Positions 25,869 to 32,700 of a DNA stretch of 64,000 nt are shown piece by piece. Origin of the DNA: Posidoniimonas corsicana (GTDB taxonomy: Bacteria; Planctomycetota; Planctomycetia; Pirellulales; Lacipirellulaceae); assembly GCF_007859765.1 (NCBI RefSeq), contig NZ_SIHJ01000001.1, positions 2,805,075 through 2,869,074 on the forward strand, read 5' to 3'. The number at the start of each line of letters is the position of its first letter. The first letter of the stretch is position 1. The notes beneath the pieces were generated by a model. It was given only the letters and a program-made list of their open reading frames with translations, had not been told where the DNA came from and did no database searches. A program made the position numbers and the translations under genes.

Positions 25869-26909
25869 ATGAAATTCAGCCTCACCGCCCTCCTCTGGTT
25901 GTTCGCGTTGACCGCTGTCGGGATGGGGACGTTCGGCGCCATCGGTGGCCTCGCGGTTGTGGCGTTGGTCGTGCTGACCTGGGTCAGGTCCGGCTGGCGG
26001 GCGACGAGCGGCTGCCTCGCGTTCGGGGCAGTGGGTCTCACTGGGTTCTCCATGCTGGCGATCGTCTTCAGCGTGGCCGACGACGCGCTCGACCGGGAGC
26101 CTTGCATCCACAACAACCGGCGGATCATGGTGGCGATTCACAACTACCACGACAAGCACGGCGCCCTGCCGCCCGCGTGGACCGTCGACGCGGACGGGCG
26201 GCCGCTGCACAGCTGGCGGGTGCTGATCCTCCCGTTCGTCGGCGAGGAGGAGCTCTACCAGCAGTTCAGACTGGACGAGCCGTGGGACAGCCCGCACAAC
26301 CAGCAACTGGCCGACCAGATGCCCGCCGTGTTTCGGTGCCAAGCCTGCGAGGAGTGCCGCGGCGCGTGGGGCGTGCCGTGGGATCTGCCGCCGCGGAATT
26401 GCCCCAGCTACCACCTGGTCGCCGATCCCGACGCCGCGTTCCACCGCACGTCCGGCGCGACCTTGGCGGCAACCACTGACCGCCGGAATGAGACCATTGT
26501 CCTCGTCGAGAGCCACGAGCGAACAAAGAACTGGCTAGAACCCGACGCTTACTCACTGGAGGAGGCGGTCGAGCTGCTCACTTCTATCGATGCGGTGCGG
26601 CACCCCAACCAGACGGACTGCTTCTGGACCACTGCCTACGCGGGCGGTCGCGGCTACGTCAGCTTTCTGAGCGGTGATTACTGGAACCTTGGATCTATGA
26701 GCGAGGAGTCCGCCCGGGCGTGCCTGACCGCGGCCGGCGGCGAACCCCGCGCCGGCGAGCTCTTGAGGATCAAAGCCGCCAGGGCGCCTAGCAAGCATGT
26801 CGTGCGTTGGGACCGCGTGGCGTTGATGCTGGCCTTCGTGACGATTGCGTTAGCACCCATGTGGGAGCGCCGCCGTTCTGCGAATACCGCGAACGAACCC
26901 CAACCCTAA
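25869..26909 (+). CDS. DUF1559-like membrane protein, paralogue 3
   Basis: A 346-residue protein, closest to paralogue 2. It starts MKFSLTALLWLFALTAVG, has a second span (VGLTGFSMLAIVFSVA) and a soluble domain with NNRRIMVAIHNYHDKHGALP, LHSWRVLILPFVGEEELY and LDEPWDSPHNQQLAD. A Cys cluster CQACEEC and YHLVADPDAAFH follow, as in paralogue 2. The DG motif is degraded: FLSGDYWN replaces the usual x-F-x-D-G. The C-terminal span is RVALMLAFVTIALAPMWERRR. The start is 18 bp after the stop of paralogue 2, with the same CTACGCCGC context as paralogue 1. Role unknown. Confidence 0.78.
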   Translation: MKFSLTALLWLFALTAVGMGTFGAIGGLAVVALVVLTWVRSGWRATSGCLAFGAVGLTGFSMLAIVFSVADDALDREPCIHNNRRIMVAIHNYHDKHGALPPAWTVDADGRPLHSWRVLILPFVGEEELYQQFRLDEPWDSPHNQQLADQMPAVFRCQACEECRGAWGVPWDLPPRNCPSYHLVADPDAAFHRTSGATLAATTDRRNETIVLVESHERTKNWLEPDAYSLEEAVELLTSIDAVRHPNQTDCFWTTAYAGGRGYVSFLSGDYWNLGSMSEESARACLTAAGGEPRAGELLRIKAARAPSKHVVRWDRVALMLAFVTIALAPMWERRRSANTANEPQP

Positions 26910-26914
26910 TAGGC

Positions 26915-27058
26915 AAACCACCAAGGCACAAAGTCACAAAGTCACAAAGCATCGGAGCATGCGCTACCAAGTACGTTCTCCGTGCCCTTAGTGCCCTTCG
27001 TGGTAAGACAATCGGAACCAACACCAGGACAACCGGCGAGGCGTGGCTCGCCGGCTGC
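26915..27058. repeat. intergenic repeat cassette, copy 3
   Basis: Begins AAACCACCAAGGCACAAAG, with a short internal duplication of AGTCACAAA, then CCCTTCGTGGT near 27000. It ends in the perfect hairpin CCGGCGAG-GCGTGG-CTCGCCGG (27033-27054). It fills the gap between paralogues 3 and 4 except for the ribosome-binding region. Confidence 0.8.
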
Positions 27059-27077
27059 TTCTATCGGAGACACCCCC

Positions 27078-28166
27078 TTGCCGCGATTCACCATCACGAC
27101 CCTGCTCTGGCTGACCGCGTTGTTCGCTACCGGGATGGGGACGTTCGGACCGACGGTTGGGCTGCTGCTGGCCAGCGGGGTTTGTGTTCTGCATGCAGTG
27201 CGGTGGAGGAAGTTACCCTGTCTTGAGTGGCTCGTTGTCGGCGGCGTAGTGCTAGTGCTGCTTGCCCTCCTGCTCCCCGCGGTTGAGACTGCTCGCACAT
27301 CAGCCCGTCGGAGTTCCAGCATGAGCAAATTGAAGATGCTGGTGCTCTCGCTGCACAACTATCACGACACCCACGGAAACTTCCCACCTGCTTTTACCGC
27401 TGACTCACAAGGGCAACCGCTGCACAGCTGGCGAACACTGATTCTTCCCTACCTGGAAGAGATGCCGCTGTACAGTAAACTCAACTTCGATGAACCCTGG
27501 AACAGCTCTGCCAACGCCAGATGGCTTAATGACCAAGAGCTCCACATCTACCGCAGTCCGCAGCGGCCAGAATCTAGCATTGCTGATGAGACGCACTACT
27601 TTTCAATCGTCGACGACGAAACGTTGCTCCGACCGGGCGGTGGCGTTAGCTTCCGTGACATTGCCGACGGATCATCGAACACAATCGCCCTCATTGAAGC
27701 CGCCGGCCGCGGCGTCCGCTGGCATGAGCCGCGCGACCTCAGCATGGACGAGGCGATCGATCTTCTAGTTGGCGAGTCCGATGAGACCCACGAGTGGGTT
27801 GAACCAGGCTTCTTCATCTCCACCCACTACCGGGGCGACGGGCTCTACCCACGAAATGTCGCGTTCGCTGATGGTCGCGTGCGTTCGATCGGCTACGTCC
27901 CCACCCGCGAACTCGCCAGGGCCGCGCTCACCCGCGCGGGCGGCGAAGAGATCCCCGCGGAAATCGACAGCGGGGAGTACAACCGCACCAAGACCGTTGT
28001 CGGCTACACAGTCCACTGGCGGCGGGTGCTGTCGACCACGCTGTTTGTGGGGCTAGCGGTCGGGCCGTTTTTGCGGCGGCGCAATCCGCTGGAAGCCACC
28101 GGCGTCGAGGAAGTGAACCACGAAGACACGAAGCAGTTGGTCTCCCGATCGACGAGCCACTCTTAG
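27078..28166 (+). CDS. DUF1559-like membrane protein, paralogue 4 (TTG start)
   Basis: A 362-residue protein read from a TTG at 27078 that aligns with the ATG of the paralogues (PRFTITTLLWLTALFATG). Upstream readthrough comes from the repeat cassette. Blocks present are LEWLVVGGVVLVLLALLLPA (second span), KLKMLVLSLHNYHDTHGNFP, PLHSWRTLILPYLEEMPLY, IADGSSNTIALIEA and NVAFADGRVRSIG, the best-preserved DUF1559 end motif of the array. A C-terminal span (VLSTTLFVGLAVGPFLRRR) is followed by a tail VNHEDTKQLVSRSTSHS. That tail is encoded by a partial copy of the intergenic repeat, so the original C terminus was probably extended. Confidence 0.75.
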   Translation: MPRFTITTLLWLTALFATGMGTFGPTVGLLLASGVCVLHAVRWRKLPCLEWLVVGGVVLVLLALLLPAVETARTSARRSSSMSKLKMLVLSLHNYHDTHGNFPPAFTADSQGQPLHSWRTLILPYLEEMPLYSKLNFDEPWNSSANARWLNDQELHIYRSPQRPESSIADETHYFSIVDDETLLRPGGGVSFRDIADGSSNTIALIEAAGRGVRWHEPRDLSMDEAIDLLVGESDETHEWVEPGFFISTHYRGDGLYPRNVAFADGRVRSIGYVPTRELARAALTRAGGEEIPAEIDSGEYNRTKTVVGYTVHWRRVLSTTLFVGLAVGPFLRRRNPLEATGVEEVNHEDTKQLVSRSTSHS

Positions 28167-28361
28167 AAGCTGTCCCGAAATGGTCAACAGCCGGTTTCAG
28201 GGACGCAGCGTCGGGATAGCTGAGCTGATGGGACCTAGGCTTTCAGCGGTCAGCTCTCAGCCTGAAAACACGCGGGAAAAAGCTGACCGCTGAAAGACGG
28301 CCACGCTAACAGGGAGCTGTAGCAAGGCGCCGTCGACGCTTCATGATTTCGGGACAGCTTT
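28167..28361. mobile_element. MITE-like element with 15-bp terminal inverted repeats
   Basis: The ends AAGCTGTCCCGAAAT (28167-28181) and its exact complement (28346-28360) flank about 165 bp with no transposase frame. Inside is a second perfect 16-bp inverted repeat (28240-28255 and 28281-28296, CTTTCAGCGGTCAGCT). TTAG occurs directly left (28163-28166) and one nucleotide beyond the right end (28362-28365), a possible but imperfect target duplication. The terminal motif resembles ends of IS elements, so a nonautonomous derivative is likely. Confidence 0.6.
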
Positions 28362-28371
28362 TTAGTGACTT

Positions 28372-28420
28372 CATGTCTTGGTGGTTCCTCCCGGAACCCA
28401 GGCGAGGCGTGGCTCGCCGG
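28372..28420. repeat. repeat cassette fragment with GGCGAGGCGTGGCTCGCC hairpin
   Basis: A reversed fragment of the AACCACCAAG element (TGTCTTGGTGGTTC) is joined to the hairpin sequence at 28401-28420. It lies between the MITE-like element and the end of nadA, and shows that the two cassette halves can be arranged in different orientations. Confidence 0.65.
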
Positions 28421-28466
28421 CTACTTTACTTCGAGCATCCGCGCTACTTTACTTCGAGCATCCGCT
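28421..28466. repeat. 23-bp tandem duplication of the nadA 3' end
   Basis: Two adjacent 23-bp units (28421-28443 and 28444-28466), differing only at the last base, each encode MLEVK plus a stop on the minus strand. The functional stop is in the second unit; the first unit is a duplicated tail beyond the gene. Confidence 0.85.
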
Positions 28467-29580
28467 CGAGCGCCACCAGGCTCCACTTGGAGGTTTCTTC
28501 GTCGACCGCCACGGTGTTGAGCGGGTTGCCATCGCGGAGGTTCTCGAGGGTCCAGCAGAGGTGCGCCAGGTCGATGCGGTACATCGTCGCGCACATGCAG
28601 ACCACCGGGCTGAGGAAGTGGATCTCCTGCTCCGGGTGCTCCTGCTTCAGCCGGTTGACCAGGTGCAGCTCGGTGCCGATGGCCCACTTGGTCCCCGCCG
28701 GGGCGTCCTTCACCGTGTTAATGATCTTGCCCGTGCTGCCGTACTCGTCGGCCAGCTCGAACACGTTCTGAGGGCACTCGGGGTGCACCAGGATCTTGAT
28801 GCCGGGGTGCTGCTCGCGGAACATCGCCACGTGCTCCGGCTTGAACATCTGGTGCACGCTGCAGTGGCCCTTCCAGAGGATCACCTTGGAGTTCTCGAGC
28901 TCTTCCTCGGTGTTGCCGCCCAGGTCGGAGTCGTACGGGTCCCAGACCGGCATCAGCTCGTTGCCGATGCCCATGCCCGCGGCCGTGTTGCGGCCCAGGT
29001 GCTGGTCCGGGAAGAACATCACGCGGTCGCCCCGCCCGAAGGCCCACTCGATGGCGGCCTTGGCGTTGGAGCTGGTGCAGACGATGCCGCCGTGGCGGCC
29101 GACGAACGCCTTGAGGCTGGCGGCCGAGTTGATGTAGGTAACCGGGATCAGCCGCTCGGTGTCGATCACCTCGGAGAGCTGGTCCCAGGCGTCCTCAATC
29201 TGTCCGATCGCTGCCATATCAGCCATGCTGCAGCCGGCCGCCATGTCGGGCAGGATCACGCGGACGCGCTCGCCGCCGCGTTCGGCCAGCTTCTCCGGGC
29301 GGTTGGCCAGGATGTCGGCGGTCTCGGCCATGAAGTGCACGCCGCAGAACGCGATCGCGCGGCAATCGCTGCTGTCGGCCGCCATCTGGCTGAGCTGGTA
29401 GCTGTCGCCCCGCAGGTCGGCGTGGGCGATCACCTCGTCCTGCTGGTAGTGGTGCCCCAAAATCAATAAGCGCGGGCCCAGCTCGGCGCGGACCGCATCG
29501 ATCCGGGCGGAGAGCTCCTCGTTGGCGAGCGACTTGTACGGTTTGACGTCGGGGTAGGCCGGTTCGGCGGCGGTAGGCAT
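28444..29580 (-). CDS. nadA: quinolinate synthase NadA
   Basis: A 378-residue enzyme that condenses iminoaspartate with dihydroxyacetone phosphate to quinolinate in NAD biosynthesis. Three [4Fe-4S] ligand regions are visible: DMAAGCSMAD, HPECPQNV and CMCATMYR. Substrate motifs LGHHYQQDEV and VTYINSAASLKAF are present as well. Length and order match the long NadA type. ATG 29580 begins the conserved protein; an upstream in-frame extension to 29625 has no support. No strong Shine-Dalgarno sequence is seen. The 3' end overlaps a 23-bp tandem duplication. nadB and nadC are not in the window. Confidence 0.95.
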   Translation of the reverse strand: MPTAAEPAYPDVKPYKSLANEELSARIDAVRAELGPRLLILGHHYQQDEVIAHADLRGDSYQLSQMAADSSDCRAIAFCGVHFMAETADILANRPEKLAERGGERVRVILPDMAAGCSMADMAAIGQIEDAWDQLSEVIDTERLIPVTYINSAASLKAFVGRHGGIVCTSSNAKAAIEWAFGRGDRVMFFPDQHLGRNTAAGMGIGNELMPVWDPYDSDLGGNTEEELENSKVILWKGHCSVHQMFKPEHVAMFREQHPGIKILVHPECPQNVFELADEYGSTGKIINTVKDAPAGTKWAIGTELHLVNRLKQEHPEQEIHFLSPVVCMCATMYRIDLAHLCWTLENLRDGNPLNTVAVDEETSKWSLVALERMLEVK

Positions 29581-29805
29581 GGTGATCGCAAGCAGGAGTG
29601 AGGTTCGCGGCGCCCCACCGGCCACGGCCGTGCGGATTACGTGCTAGCACGACTCGATGAGGGCAGGTCATTATACGCGCCGCCGGCGCCAGCAAACAGC
29701 GCGGCGGGCTGGGCAAAGATTGCCGGCTGGGCGGCCGATACAGAGGGTGAGGCCTTGTTCTCTGGCAGGGCCGATGTGGATTCACGCTAGCACCCTCGTC
29801 GAAAC

Positions 29806-30708
29806 TTGTCTGAGCTGACGCCAGAAATCGCGGCCGACGTCATCGCCGCCTCGCAGGCCGGGGCGGAGGAGGCCGCCGGTGCGCTGTCCCGCGCGCTGGA
29901 CCGCGAGTTCACGATGGAGGTCGGCGAGGCGACCACGCTCGACCTGGCCGCCCCGCCCGAGGGGTTCGGCGGGCCAGGGCTGGCGGTGGTGATGACCTTC
30001 GCCGGCGAGGGCGCCGTGGCGGTGCTGGCGGAGTCGACCGGCCTGACGCCCGACTGGGCGCCCGAGCCCGACCCGACCGGCGAGAGCAAGCTCGCCACGC
30101 TGGCCCAGGAACTGAGCATGCTGCTCGTTCCCGAGACCCTCATGGCCGACGACTTCCAGGCCGCCTGGGTCACCGACGCCGGCGAGGCGCTCGCCCGCGG
30201 CGGCGTGGCGGACAGCGCAGCCGCCGTGCCCATCACGCTCAAGTCGGGCGACGACCAGGGCGTGCTGTGGCTGGTGTGGCCCTGCGGCTCGCCGGGCGAG
30301 GTGCTCGCGCCGGCCGCGAACGCCGAGGAGGCGCCGGCCGAAGAAGACGACGCGCCGCCACAGCCGACGCCGACGCAGCCCGCCGCTAGCGGCGGCGACC
30401 CGAAGCCGCGGATCTTCGACTTCTCGCAGCTCCCGCCGTACAGCAAGAGCCTGCTGAAGGTCCGCCTGCCGGTGAAGGTGACGCTGGCCAGCAAGCGGCA
30501 GAGCGTGGAAGAAGTCATGGCGCTCTGCCCAGGCTCGATCCTGTCGTTCGACAAGCAGTGTGACGCGCCGATCGACATCTCAATCGGCGATCAGCCGATC
30601 GCCCAGGGCGAGACCGTCAAGGTCGGCGAGCGGTTCGGCGTGAAGATCAGCCAGATGATCCTGCCCGCCGAGTCGTTCAAAGCGCTCCGCTCAGACAAGG
30701 CCGGCTAG
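29806..30708 (+). CDS. FliN/FliM (SpoA domain) flagellar motor-switch-type protein
   Basis: A 300-residue protein read from a TTG at 29806 (LSELTPEIAADVIAAS). The N-terminal 170 residues form an Ala/Glu-rich globular region resembling the CheC/FliY-like half of motor-switch proteins. A Pro/Glu-rich linker (about 172-200) follows, and a C-terminal SpoA/FliMN_C domain with LLKVRLPVKVTLASKR, PGSILSFDKQCDAPIDI and the closing GERFGVKISQM. It would sit in the flagellar C-ring or interact with CheY-type proteins. No flagellar or chemotaxis genes are adjacent, so it may be an orphan; the start codon is uncertain because no Shine-Dalgarno sequence is present. Confidence 0.82.
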   Translation: MSELTPEIAADVIAASQAGAEEAAGALSRALDREFTMEVGEATTLDLAAPPEGFGGPGLAVVMTFAGEGAVAVLAESTGLTPDWAPEPDPTGESKLATLAQELSMLLVPETLMADDFQAAWVTDAGEALARGGVADSAAAVPITLKSGDDQGVLWLVWPCGSPGEVLAPAANAEEAPAEEDDAPPQPTPTQPAASGGDPKPRIFDFSQLPPYSKSLLKVRLPVKVTLASKRQSVEEVMALCPGSILSFDKQCDAPIDISIGDQPIAQGETVKVGERFGVKISQMILPAESFKALRSDKAG

Positions 30709-30992
30709 CGAACGGCCGCGATCTGCGGCCCGGCCTCCTAGGCCTTCCTGTTCCACTCCCGGCTCACCCTGCGCAGCTACCCACGGCAGAAGCCATGGGG
30801 TGCGAGCCGCATCCTTAAAGGGACGCCCGAAGCCACACCCCCACGGCTGCCGCCGTAGGTGAGGCAGTCGAACAGGTAGTTCCATCACTGGTTCGCTGCG
30901 CGCACAAAGAAAACCTGCCCCAGGCCGAAGCCTGGGACAGGTCACAAAAGGGGGATCCAATTGTCTTCGCTTGTGCTTAGCTAGCGGAGAGC
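30709..30992. other. intergenic region with minus-strand terminator
   Basis: Only the terminator at 30913-30942 is recognisable. The remaining bases, from 30709 to about 30900, show no gene or repeat. Confidence 0.5.
30913..30942 (-). terminator. terminator of the Cys-rich repeat protein gene
   Basis: A 13-bp stem with one mismatch and a CGAA loop (30913-30925 and 30930-30942). Read on the minus strand it is followed by TTTTCTTTG, the expected direction for the gene ending at 30993. Confidence 0.8.
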
Positions 30993-32075
30993 TTAGCGGG
31001 CGAAGGCGGCACGCACGACGTCACGCTGACGACCAACCGAGGCGTTGGGGTCGGACATCGGAGCGGGCGGAACCGGGGTCGGCTCTTCGGCCTCAACCGG
31101 AGCGGGCGCCGGCACAGCAGCCGGGGCGCCGCCGCATCCGCAGCTGGTGCCGCAGCTGTCGCAGCCGCAGGACGGCTCGCAGCAGCAGCTCGGGTCGGCA
31201 CAGCAGGAAGGCTCGCAGCAGCTGCCGCAGCCCTTCTTCTTACCGAACAGACGGTCCAGCAGGCAGCAGCTCTTCTTCGAGCTGCAGCAGCTGCCGCACG
31301 AGTCGCAACCGCAGGAAGGCTCTTCGCAGCAGCACGAGGGGTCGCCGCAGCAACCGTCGTTGCAGCCACAGCTCGGCTCAGCACAGCAGCTCGGGTCGGC
31401 ACAGCAAGACGGCTCGCAGCAGCTGCCGCAGCCCTTCTTCTTACCGAACAGACGGTCTAGCAGGCAGCAGCTCTTCTTCGAGCTGCAGCAGCTGCCGCAC
31501 GAGTCGCAACCGCAGGAAGGCTCTTCGCAGCAGCACGAGGGGTCGCCGCAGCAACCGTCGTTGCAGCCACAGCTCGGCTCAGCACAGCAGCTCGGGTCGG
31601 CACAGCAAGACGGCTCGCAGCAGCTGCCGCAGTCCTTCTTCTTGCCGAACAGACGGTCCAGCAGGCAGCAGCTCTTCTTCGAGCTGCAGCAGCTGCCGCA
31701 CGAGTCGCAACCGCAGGACGGCTCGCAGCAACCGTCGTCGCAGCCGCAGCTGGGCTCTTCGCAGCAGCAGCTCGGGTCGGCACAGCAAGACGGCTCGCAG
31801 CAGCTGCCGCAGCCCTTCTTCTTACCGAACAGACGGTCCAGCAGGCAGCAGCTCTTCTTCGAGCTGCAGCAGCTGCCGCACGAGTCGCAGCCACAAGAGG
31901 GCTCTTCACAGCAGCAGCTCGGGTCAGCTGCACAACACGATGGCTCATCGCAGCCGCAGGATGGCTCGCAACATCCGCAGCTGTCGCTGCACATTTTGCC
32001 AAGCAGACCGCCACCCAGGGTGGGGCCCGCCATCGAAATGCTCAGCAGGAGCGCTCCCAACAGGTTCCACTTCAT
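30993..32075 (-). CDS. secreted cysteine-rich tandem-repeat protein
   Basis: A 360-residue exported protein. The signal peptide MKWNLLGALLLSISMAGP is followed by an almost continuous Cys-Ser-Gly-Asp-Pro region with well over 100 cysteines. Four copies of a unit contain SCCSSKKSCCLLDRLFGKKK followed by CCEPSC/CGCD motifs; the DNA units are 201, 201 and 180 bp apart. The C-terminal 60 residues lack the repeats and are Pro/Ala-rich. ATG 32075 is preceded by AGGAG at a 9-nt spacing; a TTG nine bases upstream is rejected. Disulfide or metal cross-linking in the envelope is inferred from composition only; no known enzyme domain is present. Confidence 0.85.
   Translation of the reverse strand: MKWNLLGALLLSISMAGPTLGGGLLGKMCSDSCGCCEPSCGCDEPSCCAADPSCCCEEPSCGCDSCGSCCSSKKSCCLLDRLFGKKKGCGSCCEPSCCADPSCCCEEPSCGCDDGCCEPSCGCDSCGSCCSSKKSCCLLDRLFGKKKDCGSCCEPSCCADPSCCAEPSCGCNDGCCGDPSCCCEEPSCGCDSCGSCCSSKKSCCLLDRLFGKKKGCGSCCEPSCCADPSCCAEPSCGCNDGCCGDPSCCCEEPSCGCDSCGSCCSSKKSCCLLDRLFGKKKGCGSCCEPSCCADPSCCCEPSCGCDSCGTSCGCGGAPAAVPAPAPVEAEEPTPVPPAPMSDPNASVGRQRDVVRAAFAR
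31221..31910. repeat. direct DNA repeats within the Cys-rich gene (period about 201, 201, 180 bp)
   Basis: The sequence GCTGCCGCAG(C/T)CCTTCTTCT recurs at 31221, 31422, 31623 and 31803. Adjacent 201-bp units at 31221-31421 and 31422-31622 are almost identical at the DNA level, which suggests recent duplication or recombination. Confidence 0.85.
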
Positions 32076-32700
32076 CACTAACAACTCCTGTTACGTTCGA
32101 ACCAACCTGGGCGCCTTGTACTTCGCGAACTAACGACTCGGCGACGCGGCGCTGGCGCCAGGGCGGGGGACAACTCCAACCAGTTGGGATCCTGGCGAGC
32201 AGCTGCCGGTGCGCCGAGCGCTTGCGTTGGGCCAGGGGGCACCTGTTCCAGACGCGCCGAGTCGATCGTCAGCGGAAGGCGGGGGGGGCCAAGGGGGGTC
32301 CGCATTGTTGAGCGTCAACACCAGTCGAGCCAATCCTTGACTCGAAGCAGTCCGGGCCGGTTTGTTGACGCTTAGGCCTTAGTGCCTCACGGTGTCGCAG
32401 CGGTTTGCTGAGCGACATCAACGCATATCGGCCCCGCTGAAAACCGCCCTTGAATCATCGCAAGCTTTTTGAGCCGTTTGGGTTACAGCTTCGCTTAGGC
32501 AAGATCTGCTGGGTCCGGAACCTGTTCGGTCTGTAGGGGTTCTTCCGTTAGGCGGCCGTGCGCGCGGCGGACCACATAGCCCGCCGCGCACCGGCCTGAT
32601 ATCCTTTAACAGTCGAGTCTTCGGTCGATTCCGCCCCGTCCCCCGGGCCGGCCCGCCAAACCGCCTAATCGTCACACTCGCTTCCGACGGCACTCCCAGC
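32076..32700. other. 625-bp divergent intergenic region
   Basis: Separates the Cys-rich gene (minus) from the PQQ-propeller gene (plus) and must hold both leaders. The only structure I see is a 10-bp inverted repeat, AGCGTCAACA near 32312 and TGTTGACGCT near 32363, with a loop of about 40 nt. A minus-strand open frame (32418-32834) overlaps the next gene antisense and is not accepted. There is a T/A-richer patch around 32460-32480. No promoter is assigned. Confidence 0.45.

Noticed and set aside
31221-31910. Regular repeats considered as a CRISPR array
   Set aside because: Units of about 201 and 180 bp without short unique spacers, fully in frame and encoding Cys-rich protein.
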